DNA of 64,000 bases. Origin: Limnanthes douglasii subsp. nivea. Taxonomy: Eukaryota; Streptophyta; Magnoliopsida; Brassicales; Limnanthaceae. A program made the translations under genes and the position numbers. The stretch spans positions 63,946,352 to 64,010,351 of the forward strand of contig JAUPFV010000004.1 in NCBI GenBank assembly GCA_036936605.1, in the 5' to 3' direction. Within the stretch, counting starts at the first letter, position 1, and every line of letters starts with the position of its first letter. Below, one piece after another: positions 23,290 through 33,520 of the stretch. The notes beneath the pieces are model-generated. The model did not search any database. It was not told the origin of the DNA and worked only from the letters and a program-made list of their open reading frames with translations.

Positions 23290-26200
23290 TTAAAAGATAA
23301 TTGATACTTTAAGACCGAGCTTTCTCAGATGGCCCAGCCTTACTTGGCTTCTTCTTAGGATCATTGTCTTCTTCATCTGGACTCTCCCCGTCCGTTTATC
23401 TTCATCGGTCGTATCATCCCAACCACTGGAATAGTTCTTCTTATCACCATCCGCCATCGTATGGAATGGGATATCCTCATACTCTACAAAACTCCATAAA
23501 TCTCCCAGTGTCCTCTTCGGAAATTTCTCATGGAAGAGTAGGACCATGTCTGATTTGACCTCAGCATATCTTTGCTCTTGGGAGTCTATCACATCGTTGG
23601 TATACGCATCAATCCTAGCTTGTATTGTCCTTTCTTGCCCCTTTAGCAAGTCATCTTTCTCTTGCTTAGCTTGGGACACAACATCTTCAAGCGATATCTT
23701 GTCATTTGTCAGGGTCTGAATGACGTCGTCTTTGGCCTTGACCTCCTCTTTCGAAGTAGAAAGATTTTTCTCCAAGTCAGAACACTTGAATTGAAGTTCT
23801 GTGACAACCCCTTCCGAAGTGGTCAGTTTGGTGGCCAAGTCCTCCTTCCCCTTTATCAACTCTTCATTTTCTTTCTTTAATGCCTCGAGACTCTGCTTGA
23901 TTGTAAGGAGGTCGTTGGACAAACTCTCCTTGTCAGAATTGAGCGTGTTGATGATGGCTGGCTGGTTTTGCACTTGCTTCTCTAAGTTGAGCACTGGTTG
24001 AATGTTGCTTAACAAGAAATGGGTCACCACATCTTTCTTCCCTGAAACAGAAAAAGAGTTATTGTTGAAGGTGACCATGTTCGAGGAGCTTGGGGGAAGG
24101 TAAGGGCCAACAAAATCATCCTTCTCAAGGTCATTGAAGTAAATACCAATCCCTTGAAGCCCACTGATGACAACTCCATCAATATTGATGTCCCCTCCGG
24201 CGCCCTCTCTGGTGTGGAAATCACTTGGAATTTCCTTTGCTTGGGTTGGGTCTGTTGGATCAACCGAAGGAAAGGACTCCGGAGCCCGGAGAGCAACTTC
24301 ATCTCCCTTGGAGGTTTTCTTCTTCTTGACCTCCCTATCACCACCTTCTGCTCCCCGTTTTCTGTCTTTCTTCAGAGCCTTTGGGGGCTTTGGAGATCCA
24401 ACCACCTCTTTGGTACTTTCATTCTCTACCACTTGTAGCAAAGCAGCATCAATCCTTCCTTGTTCCTGCTCCTCCGGGATTACAGGGTCATTTTCCTCAA
24501 CCTCACCTGAGTTGACTTTAGCCTCACCTTGCTTAGCCTTGCCTTTCTTGCCCTTCATTTTGCTTGGGGCTTTAGCTCTGCCCAGCAAGGCCAGATTTCC
24601 ATCTTTTTCATCGGTCTTCTGAAGAATCACCCCCGGAGGGGTTGGAGTAGTTAATTCATCCCAAGACAAGTCCCTCCGGCCGGTGGTATTCCAGAGATGG
24701 GATCTTGTCAAGTTGCCTCCGGTAAAACAGTTATGGAAGCAGTTTCCCCATTTCTCAGCAGCCCAAGCATTTAGCTTGGTACAAGTAGTCTGCCTAGCCT
24801 CTAAGTAATCGTTGAACTCCTTAGACAGCACTACCAAAAAACAAAAGAAGAGAAATTAGACAAACAAACTTGTTATAAGTAAAGGTGGAAGTATGTGATG
24901 AGATTTTTACCAGCGTTTTACCATCTGCTGGTAAGCATGCTTGGGTTGACACCAGCCTTAATCTTCTTCCCGTTCTCCCAGGCACCACTGATGAACAAGA
25001 ATTGAGTCTTCCAGTTCTTCTCCAACTCAATTAGGTCGTCCACCACTTTGTAATTATCACCCATGTTGTAGTGATAGAAGGGGATGATATAGTTTCTGCA
25101 AAGGCTAGCTACAGCAGCAAATTGCTCCATCGGAAGAGGAATTCCGGAGAGCCTGGAAGCCATGATACAGGCCATGAGGGTGAACCAGACATTAGGGCTC
25201 AGTTGGCTTAGGCAAATTTTTATCAGAGGGAAATATCTGACTATCTCTGGGTCCAAGGGAAACCTAAGCCCTCAATTAAATAACTCAGTGTAGAAGACTA
25301 TCTCACTGAGTTTGCAATCCATAGTCGTCTCCGAATCGACTGGTATTCCCACTTTAACATTTTCCGGAATCCCCCATTTCGTCCTTATCCGGCCAAGTTC
25401 AGCTGTATGAATAAAAGCGTAATTAATCTTCTGCATTGCTAGCAGGTACTTTACGCTTACTTTGTGGAAACAAGGCCCCACTTTTCCTACAAGGCACTCC
25501 AGCAGATCTGGGTGCTTTAAACATAACTTCTTTTTTCCTTTGCTCTTCTTGATGATAGCAGTCTCACTTGTCTGCCCGGACACATCGGTCTCAAAAAGGG
25601 CTTCTTCAATGCTATCCTCTATTACATCTTCCATTACCATGTAAGGATTATCAGTTATTTTTTGGAGAGAAGAGCTAGTGGTTGGCTCAGTAGGCCCTCC
25701 GGATGGTTGGGCATTGCTTTCCTCTTGTGGTCTGGAGTCCGGCTGGGGCTCAGATCCGGAGGTTTCTTTCCGAAGGCTTGAACTGGTTGCCTCCAGACCG
25801 GACAGCTTGTCCTTAGGGACTTTTACGGGTGCTTCTAACCCTGTAGTTTTATTCTTAGCCCCAGACTTAGAAGGCGTGGATTTTGGAGGCTTAGGATGTG
25901 CAGTGGCGGCCTGCCCTTTCACTAAACGACCCCTTCATCGATCTACCAGCTTCTCTGGGGAGATTTCAACGTCTGATCCCATAGCGATGAAGGGGGACGG
26001 TCTCTTAGTGCTTGTAACTGCCTGCTCTAGTTCAACAACGGGCTCTGATTCCTGAACCGATGAGCCTGAAACGATTGGTGAAAGATTGGGCTGGAATAAC
26101 CTTATGGGTTTAGAACTTTTGGAAGAAGACGAACCACGATCGGGTTCTAAACTTGGTGTTTCAAATTTGTCGATAGGGGAAACAGGGAGGCCAGCAGCAA

Positions 26201-26291
26201 TGCGCCTTTCTCGTTCAACTTTTTGAGCCTTCTCTAACTCCGACAAGTTGAGCCACCCACCTTTTACAAGGGCATTTCTTGCTGTGAACAT
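23290..26291 (-). pseudogene. Antisense ORF of Tat copy 2, nearly intact
   Basis: On the minus strand the start is ATG 26291 (MFTARNALVKGGWLNL). One frame runs to 24918 with only two in-frame TGA stops: at 25937-25935, and at 25274-25272 where copy 1 has TGG (Trp) within ELFNWGLRF. A conserved domain lies at 25400-24960 (KWGIPENVKV, RFPLDPEIVRYF, QLSPNVWFTLMACIMASRL, TQFLFISG). A T-rich, intron-like gap (about 24918-24838) shifts the phase, and a 515-residue open frame follows (24837-23290). That frame starts LSKEFNDYLEARQ, has a Lys-rich nuclear-signal-like stretch (near 24340) and a coiled coil of roughly 150 residues (about 24000-23560), and ends after MVLLFHEKF (23548-23522). No enzyme motif is seen. 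Additional antisense ORFs are known in Tat elements, but their function is not. Confidence 0.8.
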
Positions 26292-26388
26292 AAACTTACA
26301 CTAGGAAAGGGTTTTTTTGAGAGGTAAAATCTTTGAAGATTAACAGTGTGGAGATAATGAAGATGGTAAAATAGTGAAAAGTGGACTA

Positions 26389-26395
26389 ATTTATA
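26389..26395 (-). promoter_or_regulatory. TATA-like box upstream of antisense ORF, copy 2
   Basis: On the minus strand this reads TATAAAT about 98 nt before the start at 26291. It is placed as in copy 1, inside the region between the antisense start and the 3' LTR. Confidence 0.5.
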
Positions 26396-26712
26396 CTAAA
26401 AAGACAAAAAATGCCTTGAAACTTAGGAGAATACGAAAAGATGGGAGTAATGATTATAGACGGCGCTGACATCACCAGCATTAATTGAAGAGGTTACTTT
26501 TGAGGTTAGTGGGAGCGCCATTCTAGGAAAAAACACGGTTGGTGAGGCGAATCAGGAAGAGACGCGTGTCCCTCGATCTGTGAATAAAACCTTTGAGCTT
26601 CTAGGAGATTTGCTAGTCCGGATAAATCTGTTATACAAATCGAAGTCTGTCCGGACGTGGTTTCAGATGCTTGTGAGTGATTTTTTAGGTCTTGCCAAAG
26701 GCCTTCGGACAT
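26396..26712. other. Region between antisense promoter and polypurine tract, copy 2
   Basis: This non-coding stretch has no readable homology. A short minus-strand ORF here (26712-26506) has no recognisable motif. Confidence 0.5.
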
Positions 26713-26717
26713 AACCT

Positions 26718-26731
26718 AAAAAAGGGGCTAC
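26718..26731 (+). other. Polypurine tract of Tat copy 2
   Basis: AAAAAAGGGGCTAC immediately precedes the 3' LTR. It shares GGGGCTAC with copy 1. Confidence 0.8.
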
Positions 26732-27107
26732 TAATGAGTCCGGATTTTCTCACCACTCACTGTAAAAACCGGACAGGGACAATTCGGACAAAAACCACCC
26801 ACTGAACCATCCGAACATAACTAAAGTATTAAAAACTAATCATTTTATGACTAAGCTAATTATCAAATTGCTTAATAAACTTATGGGCCTTTGAAGTCGA
26901 CCCGGTTTCATGAGTTTGACCCGAAAACCCATGAGGCCCACAATTAAGGGTATAAATACCCAACCACATTCATTAATGAGGATAATGAACATTTAATACA
27001 ACCAGGCAGCTCAAATCTCTCACTACAAACTACTCAAACATTAAATACCCTTGAAACATTACAAAACATCTGACTTGATTACCCTCAGACCGAAATTATC
27101 CTCACCA
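26732..27107 (+). repeat. 3' LTR of Tat copy 2
   Basis: It runs from TAATGAGTCC (first dinucleotide TG changed to TA) to CTCACCA and is the same length as the 5' LTR. The right flank ACCTC (27108-27112) is the target-site duplication. Confidence 0.95.
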
Positions 27108-27189
27108 ACCTCAAATATTTTATCACTTTCTCAAGTCAAGTAGAAAACTTGAGCCAAATATCTCCCATCATTTTATAGTACGGGGTTCA

Positions 27190-27310
27190 TCATTTCATAA
27201 GTATGACCTTGTCATCATCAAACAATCTCGTATTTTCAAACTAATGTATCTTGGAAGTCATATAGAATGAGGCTCTCGAATCCAACACCTAGGTGTCATT
27301 GTACCATGAA
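27190..27310 (-). pseudogene. Copia protease fragment
   Basis: The minus strand reads VLDSRASFYMT, the copia retropepsin active site with DSGAS changed to DSRAS. It belongs to the same element as the integrase at 15.9-16.2 kb. The two are now about 10.9 kb apart because of the Tat insertion. Confidence 0.6.
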
Positions 27311-28100
27311 GTATAAGTCATTACATGATTAGTAAATTCATAATCATCTCAAACCTTTGCAACATCTTTGGCACTTGGAATATTTATCACACTTATTTAT
27401 GTTCATGAATTAGCTACTAATACGATATTCGTTCTTACAAATCAAACATATCAATTTATAACCACTCACAAATTGATTTAGATTAAGAGTTTCCTCTCTT
27501 CTTGACCGAATATATTATTCTAAGCCTATCTCTCACACACAGTCTGAGACCTCCAGAGTCAATTTTCAAAAATATCTACTTTGGAAATCATAAGGGACTC
27601 TGTTTCATAAAGCATGGCGTCAAAAAAATGTTCATACATCTTCGGTAGAGAGATCATGAGGGTTATTGCTTCATCATCATCGTCTAGATTGACTACAACT
27701 GCATTCAATTCAAGAATAATTATATGAAAACCATCCACATGTCTTTAGATTTCCTTGTTTTTTTATTATGAGCGTATACATTTCTTTCTTGAGATTAAGT
27801 TTATTTGCTTGGGACTTTTTTTGTAAATGGCTTATAAATGATTATATATCCTCAATGTCTTCGGATTTTTAGATACCTCTTAAATCACTACACCACCCAA
27901 GCTCAAGATCAGAGCATTATAGTCCTTGGATAGCACTCTGACATCAACCGGTGCTTTGACATTCTCATCAATGGAAGTGAACAACCTCTTGTGTACTATA
28001 AAATCTCAAATCTTAATTCTATACGTTGAAAGATTTAAGATCGAGCATCATGTAAGTCATCTTGGTGTTTTTTTATTGGTTATCCAAATATCTGACCTCA

Positions 28101-28859
28101 AATGAAAATTTAATTAAAGTAGGCTTCGTGTTAGTTTTTGTGTCATTGAAAATAACTTTTTACTATTTATTGGACTAATAGAACTTCAGGAAAATGTTCG
28201 AGGTAGGGGGTTGCATTTTTAAGAATGGTTTTATGTTGTTATAATGTGCATAATAAAACATCAAACCTAAGTGCTCATTGCGAGAATAAATTCTCAAAAA
28301 AATATCTATGTGGACTTTATGTAAAAATTGATACGTCCACTGACTTCATAGTCATTAAAAGTATGATAGAAAACATACTTGTGGGACTGGTTGTTTCAAA
28401 GAAAGTAAGGCATGTTAACATCAGATTTGATTACTATTGATATACGTGATTGTATCAAAATCAAACATAGTATGACAATCAAAAGTGTACAACTGTTTGT
28501 TAAAAATGACTACGATTTAGATATCTCATATCACGTTTTATGTATTGCTTTAGAGAAAGCTTAAAGAGACGTTTACGAAGATAGTTCTACATCTTTTATC
28601 TAATTAAGAGTCTTAATATTACAAATGACTACTCATTCGAATATAGTCTCGAAAGTACCTTCTTCAAGTTGTGTTTTAGAGCACTTGGGTCTTATCTCCA
28701 ATGGTCTCATTCTTGACTTCTAATTTATTTATTGAGGGGAATCTTTTATAAGAAAACATAAATGAGTATTGTTATTTTTATATCCAAAGATGGTAACAAT
28801 GGTGAGTTAAATTCTATATGTTTTTTTAATTTTGATTTGCAAAATAAGACATATCATCA
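28101..28859. other. AT-rich DNA, nothing recognised
   Basis: A 71-codon plus-strand ORF (28225-28440) has no recognisable motif. No repeat or terminus is seen. Confidence 0.4.
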
Positions 28860-31345
28860 ATTATGAAATTGTGAAACATGGCTTATCATGAACTGTAAAT
28901 TGTGAAACATGGCTTATCATGAACTGTAAATTGTGAAATGTAACTTATTCTCATTTTACAAATTGCAAAACATACCTTGTTTTGATACGTGAAATGCAAA
29001 ACATTCCTTATATTTGATTTGCTTTTCTTTTTTTAAATTGCGAAATACATTATGTTTGTTTTCCTTATTTGTAAATTGTGAAACAAGCTCGTCTATCATA
29101 TAAAATGTGAAACATTCAATATTTATTAATTCTGAACTAAGAACATGTCTGATTACCAAATGGAAAATGCAAAACTGTCCTTGTTAATTGTGTTTCTTTC
29201 ATAACTATGCGGGTATTTTTGTAGTTGCACTTTCTATTGTTGGATTAAAAGATTGTGATAATTGATTATGGTTTCTTGAGAAGTTGATACTTCAGTTATT
29301 GGATCGTATAATCATATTTATTTTGGATCGTCACTTATATATAATTAATGGTGTTCCTGATTTATTTCCTTACTGTACTACACGTATGATATTTATCATC
29401 TAATTTGGAGTTTGAAGTATGCATTGAGTCGTACATCCGTAAAATTTAGAATAATGATTTTTCAAAAGTTTAAAGAATATGATTAGGCCGCTTTTTAGAA
29501 CATATTCAAAATATGTGTAGAATAATTTATTAATTAATGAGGTTCAAAGTTATTTGTTTTTAATAAATGTTACCTTTTGGAAAAAAAATTATGTGCATTT
29601 CTCAAAGATAAATGGGAAATTTTATGGTCACTAGTCTATCGGAGTTGTTTGATCACCAGATCAAACATTTTTGTAGTCTTCCTATATTGGAACTAATTGA
29701 CAAGATTAGAGTTTTACTTATGAGTCAAATATCAAGATGTTATGCGGAGATTTTGTATTGGACTAGTGAATTATATCCTAAATTTTGAAAATATTCTTAA
29801 GGCCAATTTCAAAATAGGTCGGCAATGGCTAGTTTGTTTGTCTTCGTTAGTTGTACAAGAAATATTTTTGGAACCTATTATGGTTATTGACCTTTTGGGT
29901 TTTAATTGTTTTTGTGGTATGTAGAAAGTTGATTGTTCTCCATGCTCTCACATTTTGTTTATCATACTTAAGATTCAAGAAATTCATTCAACATATGTTA
30001 AGTCATTACATTATTTATAAGATAATGTATTCATATGGCATAAATTCTTTAACTATTTTTGGTGAAACATCTATTTCTATTGAATTTCCGTTTATTATTC
30101 CCTAAGACTGAATAGGAAAGTGGGAAGAAGTAAGAAGAAACCTAATCCATCTAGAGAATAATTCTTTATTGAAGATGAAGTATAGTCATTGTGTAATATT
30201 TGGTCATAAGAGACGATCATGCGAAGAAGTTTTATAGAATCGACTGTACCTTTTATTATTAATTTTTTTCTTTCAGTTCTTATGTAATTTTTACAATATA
30301 AATTTAAAAAATTCAAAAATTATATGTATTGCAAACTGTGGAACAAGGTAAATCTTCAATTGTGAAATGTAAAATAGGAAAAAAAATAAGAAGTAAGTTA
30401 AAAGATAAATAGTGTAACATTAATAAGTGTAAATTTGAAATGAGAAACATAGCTAAACTTAAATGTAAATATGAGAAAATATTTAAACTATCTAAGTGTG
30501 GATAAAATTAAACTGCAAAATATGAAACATGGCTAAACTTGAATATCAAATGCGAAACATGACTAAGCTTAAATGTGAAATATGAAAAGGTGCAGTTCTG
30601 AAACATGTATTAAAGCAATTGTGAAACATGTATCAATATTGTAAAAAAATCATTTATGTTCAAATATAATCACACAGTGTAATGTATAATGTAATGTAAT
30701 ATATAATGAAATGTATAATGTAATTTATAATTAAGTATACAACATTTTCAATATTAATACGAACTATAATTTATTTGCGTGTCTATCATTGAAAAATATT
30801 TGAACATAAATTATATTTTGTGTTTAGCAACCTTTTGGTCATAATCATCATTGTTTTATCATTTTCAATAAAGTACCTAGTATACTTACAAATAAGTACC
30901 CAAGAGTCAACACTTTCGTTTTTTGTTGTGGGGTATCTCTTTGACATATTAACTTCATTGCTGGTTTTTTGTTTCGAGGTTCCTTTTCTGAGAAGGTAAT
31001 ATATCTAAATATAAGTGAATAATATTTTTATCAAAGACATTATTTAGATATCAAACCTAAAATACAAAAAAAAGGCTTTCTACCAATTACAAAATGCCAA
31101 AAAGTCTTTTAACAAATACAAAATACAAAACATGCACTATATTGAATGCAAAATGTGAAATATAAAATAAATCTTAATAACAAAGTTTAGTCTTAAAAAT
31201 TAAAAACAAGTCTTATAAGTTAAATTCAAAATTCAAAATTCAAAATGCAAAATGCAAAGCTAGACTTATATGTTAAATTTGTAATACACAAAAAGTTTAT
31301 ATATTAAATGCAAAATATGTAACAATGTCAATTGTGAAATCGGTA
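28860..31345 (+). repeat. Dispersed GTGAAAC-type minisatellite, block A
   Basis: Degenerate units of the form AAATGTGAAACATGGCTTA recur in one orientation. They are mostly 30-50 bp apart and dense at 28860-29190, 30330-30640 and 31060-31345. The first three units form a clean tandem of period 31 bp (starts 28868, 28899, 28930). Between dense patches (29200-30320) there are short ORFs without identifiable homology. Confidence 0.8.
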
Positions 31346-31741
31346 TAACTTACAAATTTGTGTGTTGTCTTTTGGTTAATTTGTAATGTATTTTGAATTT
31401 GACATTGGTGGGTTGTAGTTTACTGTTTTACCATTATCAATGTCCATCATCATTAACATCCGCTTATTGATTCCACCTCGTGATGTTATAGTGCAAATTA
31501 GAATGACGATCAAAGTTGTTTCATTATCTGATCTAGTTAAGAATGCAGACAGATTGGTTTGTCGTTTAAGATCAGAATTGAATCAAACAGGTACTCAAAC
31601 TAAAGATTTCGACGAGCCCGCCAGATTTCAAATATGTGACTTTTCACAAAGTTTTATACCCAAATTCGACTGATAAAGCTTTCCAAAACCAGTTTTTATA
31701 TTTACGTGTTATTTATATATTTAAGTGTTATTTTTATTATA

Positions 31742-33240
31742 TTCTAATATTTTATTTTAAGACATTTATGTAATTTCTCTATTTTGGGATTATGGTTTTG
31801 GGTAGTTGTTATATAAAATATCATATGTCCTATTTATCATCAGACTTTGATTAATAGAATTTTGAGATTATTTCTTTGAGTCTCATTTATTCTCTAACCT
31901 AGGATTTGGGTTTTATCGTTGTTTCTTTCTTTTAATTTCCATTATGTCATTCATTAGTATCAGAGCACAACAATTCTTGTTATGCAGATACAAGAATCAT
32001 GTTACGGGCACCTACTGATTTGAGGAGTAGAATAGAGAACAACATCTTCCAGTCTACCAGCACAATTGGGGGAAGAATTTTCAAATTTATAATCGATTTG
32101 AACAATTGTGACAACCTGATTTCAAAGGGGGTTGTTCAGAAAACTAGCATTGAAGACTGAAGCTCTTCCATACCCTTATATAATATCAGGATTGATAGGG
32201 TGCAGTGAGGTAACAGTTTCTAGACGTTGTCTAATTGTATTTTATATTGGTAATTACAAAGATACAGCATGGGGTGACGTAGTTACTATAGACGTTTTCC
32301 ATCTATTTTTAAGAAGTCCATGGCTATTTAAAAGAAATTATACTTATGATGGTAGGATGAATTGATACAGTTTTGTGAATGATGGTTGCAAGTTTATACT
32401 TGTGTCATCTAGAGTAGTATCTTCAAAACCACCACCAGTTTTCATGTTCATACTGCGCCCTTTACATATTTTATTTTTAACATTAAAACTATATCTGAGG
32501 CCAAATTTGATGAGCCGATCTACGATAAATATGGTGATGGGGTCGAGGAGAAGAGCATTGATGATAAAAGAATAGAACCCTTATAAAAATTAGAAATTTT
32601 GAAACCATTTTTTCATCAAAAGAAAATAAAAAGAATTTCGAAATCAAATTTTTTTATCTCATCATATATTTAAATTGGTCAATATAAATTATGCTATTCA
32701 ACATACTCCGTCCAATTTAAAATCAAAAGAAAATAATATTGTAAAATATAAATTTGTGAAGAATTCTCATATCACTGGTGACCTATTACCACCACCAAAA
32801 CCTCTTGATGAACTTATAAAGACCGAAAGTGTTATTACAAGTTGTGAAAGACATAAAAATAGATAACAAACTTTCATAAAAAAAACCATGAGATATCAAC
32901 TTGAGAAGCCATTTGTTATTCAACAATGAAGAATTGTTCCTTTCTGCAAGGGTCTTGATGTGATACAACAAGCATAGTCTAGAACTAAAAAGACATCAAA
33001 TTTTTTCTCTAGGATCTTGCAACAGCTTGATTATGTTCAGTTTCTAATATTTTATTTTAAGACATTTATGAAATTTCTCTATTTTGGTATTATGGTTTTG
33101 GGTAGTTGTTATATAAAACATCATATGCCCTATTTTTCCATCAGACTTTGATTAATAAATTTTTGAGATTATTTCTCTGGGTCTCCTTTATTCTCTAACA
33201 TAGGGTTATGGTTTTATCGTTGTTTCTTTCTTCAAATTTC
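31742..33240 (+). mobile_element. Small Ty3/gypsy deletion derivative: repeats, primer site and a protease fragment
   Basis: Two 199-bp direct repeats, 31742-31940 and 33042-33240, are clearly homologous and collinear (TCTAATATTTTATTTTAAGA to TTGTTTCTTTCTT). Just after the first is TAGTATCAGAGC (31955-31966), one base from the initiator-Met tRNA primer site TGGTATCAGAGC. The interval holds only a decayed retropepsin-like segment. This is an LTR-PBS-internal-LTR layout with nearly all of gag and pol missing. The minisatellite found on both sides is absent within it, which suggests it inserted into that region. TG/CA ends and a target duplication were not found, so the repeats may be truncated LTRs. 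Confidence 0.7.
32060..32410 (+). pseudogene. Gypsy (chromovirus-like) protease fragment
   Basis: It reads as LNNCDNLISKGVVQK, then after a frameshift LKTEALPYPYIISGL, EVTVSRRCLIVFYIGNYKD, DVFHLFLRSPWLFKR and YDGRMN, a stop, YSFVNDGCKFIL. This order and wording match the protease-to-RT linker of plant chromoviruses (Tekay/Del or Reina type). The canonical forms have CxN at the start and LLLGRPWQ where LFLRSPWL is read here. No RT follows. It is a relic and not functional. Confidence 0.65.
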
Positions 33241-33520
33241 TGTCACGCCAACATTATCATTTTTCAAAAAACTTCGTCAAATATTTCTATAACATATATT
33301 CCTATAATGATCGTTGTTTACATTAAGATAGTATTTAACATAATTTTTAGAAACATTTTATATATTTAGGATTCATGGATGTTGCATTAACAATAAAAAA
33401 AATACTTACAACTACATTCGACTAAAGGTTATTGCATTGGCATGTAGTTTTAAGGATACATAAATTCCAGCTAAAGGTGTACAAAATCATTTATTAGAGA
33501 GCAACTAATAGATCAAAGCA
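33241..33520. other. AT-rich spacer
   Basis: I see no coding homology or minisatellite units here. Confidence 0.4.

Larger units (their letters stand above)
16695..27107 (+). mobile_element. Complete Ty3/gypsy Tat-clade retrotransposon, copy 2 (10,413 bp)
   Basis: The two LTRs are each 376 bp (16695-17070, 26732-27107). They are flanked by the perfect 5-bp duplication ACCTC (16690-16694, 27108-27112), which proves a single insertion event into the copia element. Internal order: primer-binding site, gag, protease, RT, RNase H, archaeal-type RNase H, integrase, convergent antisense ORF, polypurine tract. By hand the LTRs differ at about 18 of 376 positions (4.8%) with no indel, so the insertion is moderately old. 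The sense genes carry several frameshifts and the protease active site is altered, so it cannot move unaided. Confidence 0.95.
13760..28100 (-). mobile_element. Ty1/copia retrotransposon remnant, split by Tat copy 2
   Basis: Minus-strand domains appear in copia order from right to left: protease (about 27300), then, across the 10.4-kb Tat insertion, GAG-pre-integrase (about 16500), integrase (16248-15910), reverse transcriptase (about 14700) and RNase H ending near 13760. The element occupies 28100-27113 and 16689-13760. Its LTRs were not identified, so the outer limits are approximate. It is heavily decayed and is the oldest layer in this part of the window. The gag region (27.4-28.1 kb) is too degraded to read with confidence. 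Confidence 0.75.

Noticed and set aside
23364..24622. Several plus-strand ORFs of 64-151 codons
   Set aside because: They are shadows of the minus-strand antisense ORF, whose codon use, coiled coil and homology to copies 1 and 3 explain the open frames.
29742..30105. Overlapping hydrophobic plus-strand ORFs
   Set aside because: T-rich DNA gives Phe/Leu/Ile-rich frames. No motif was recognised and the two frames conflict.
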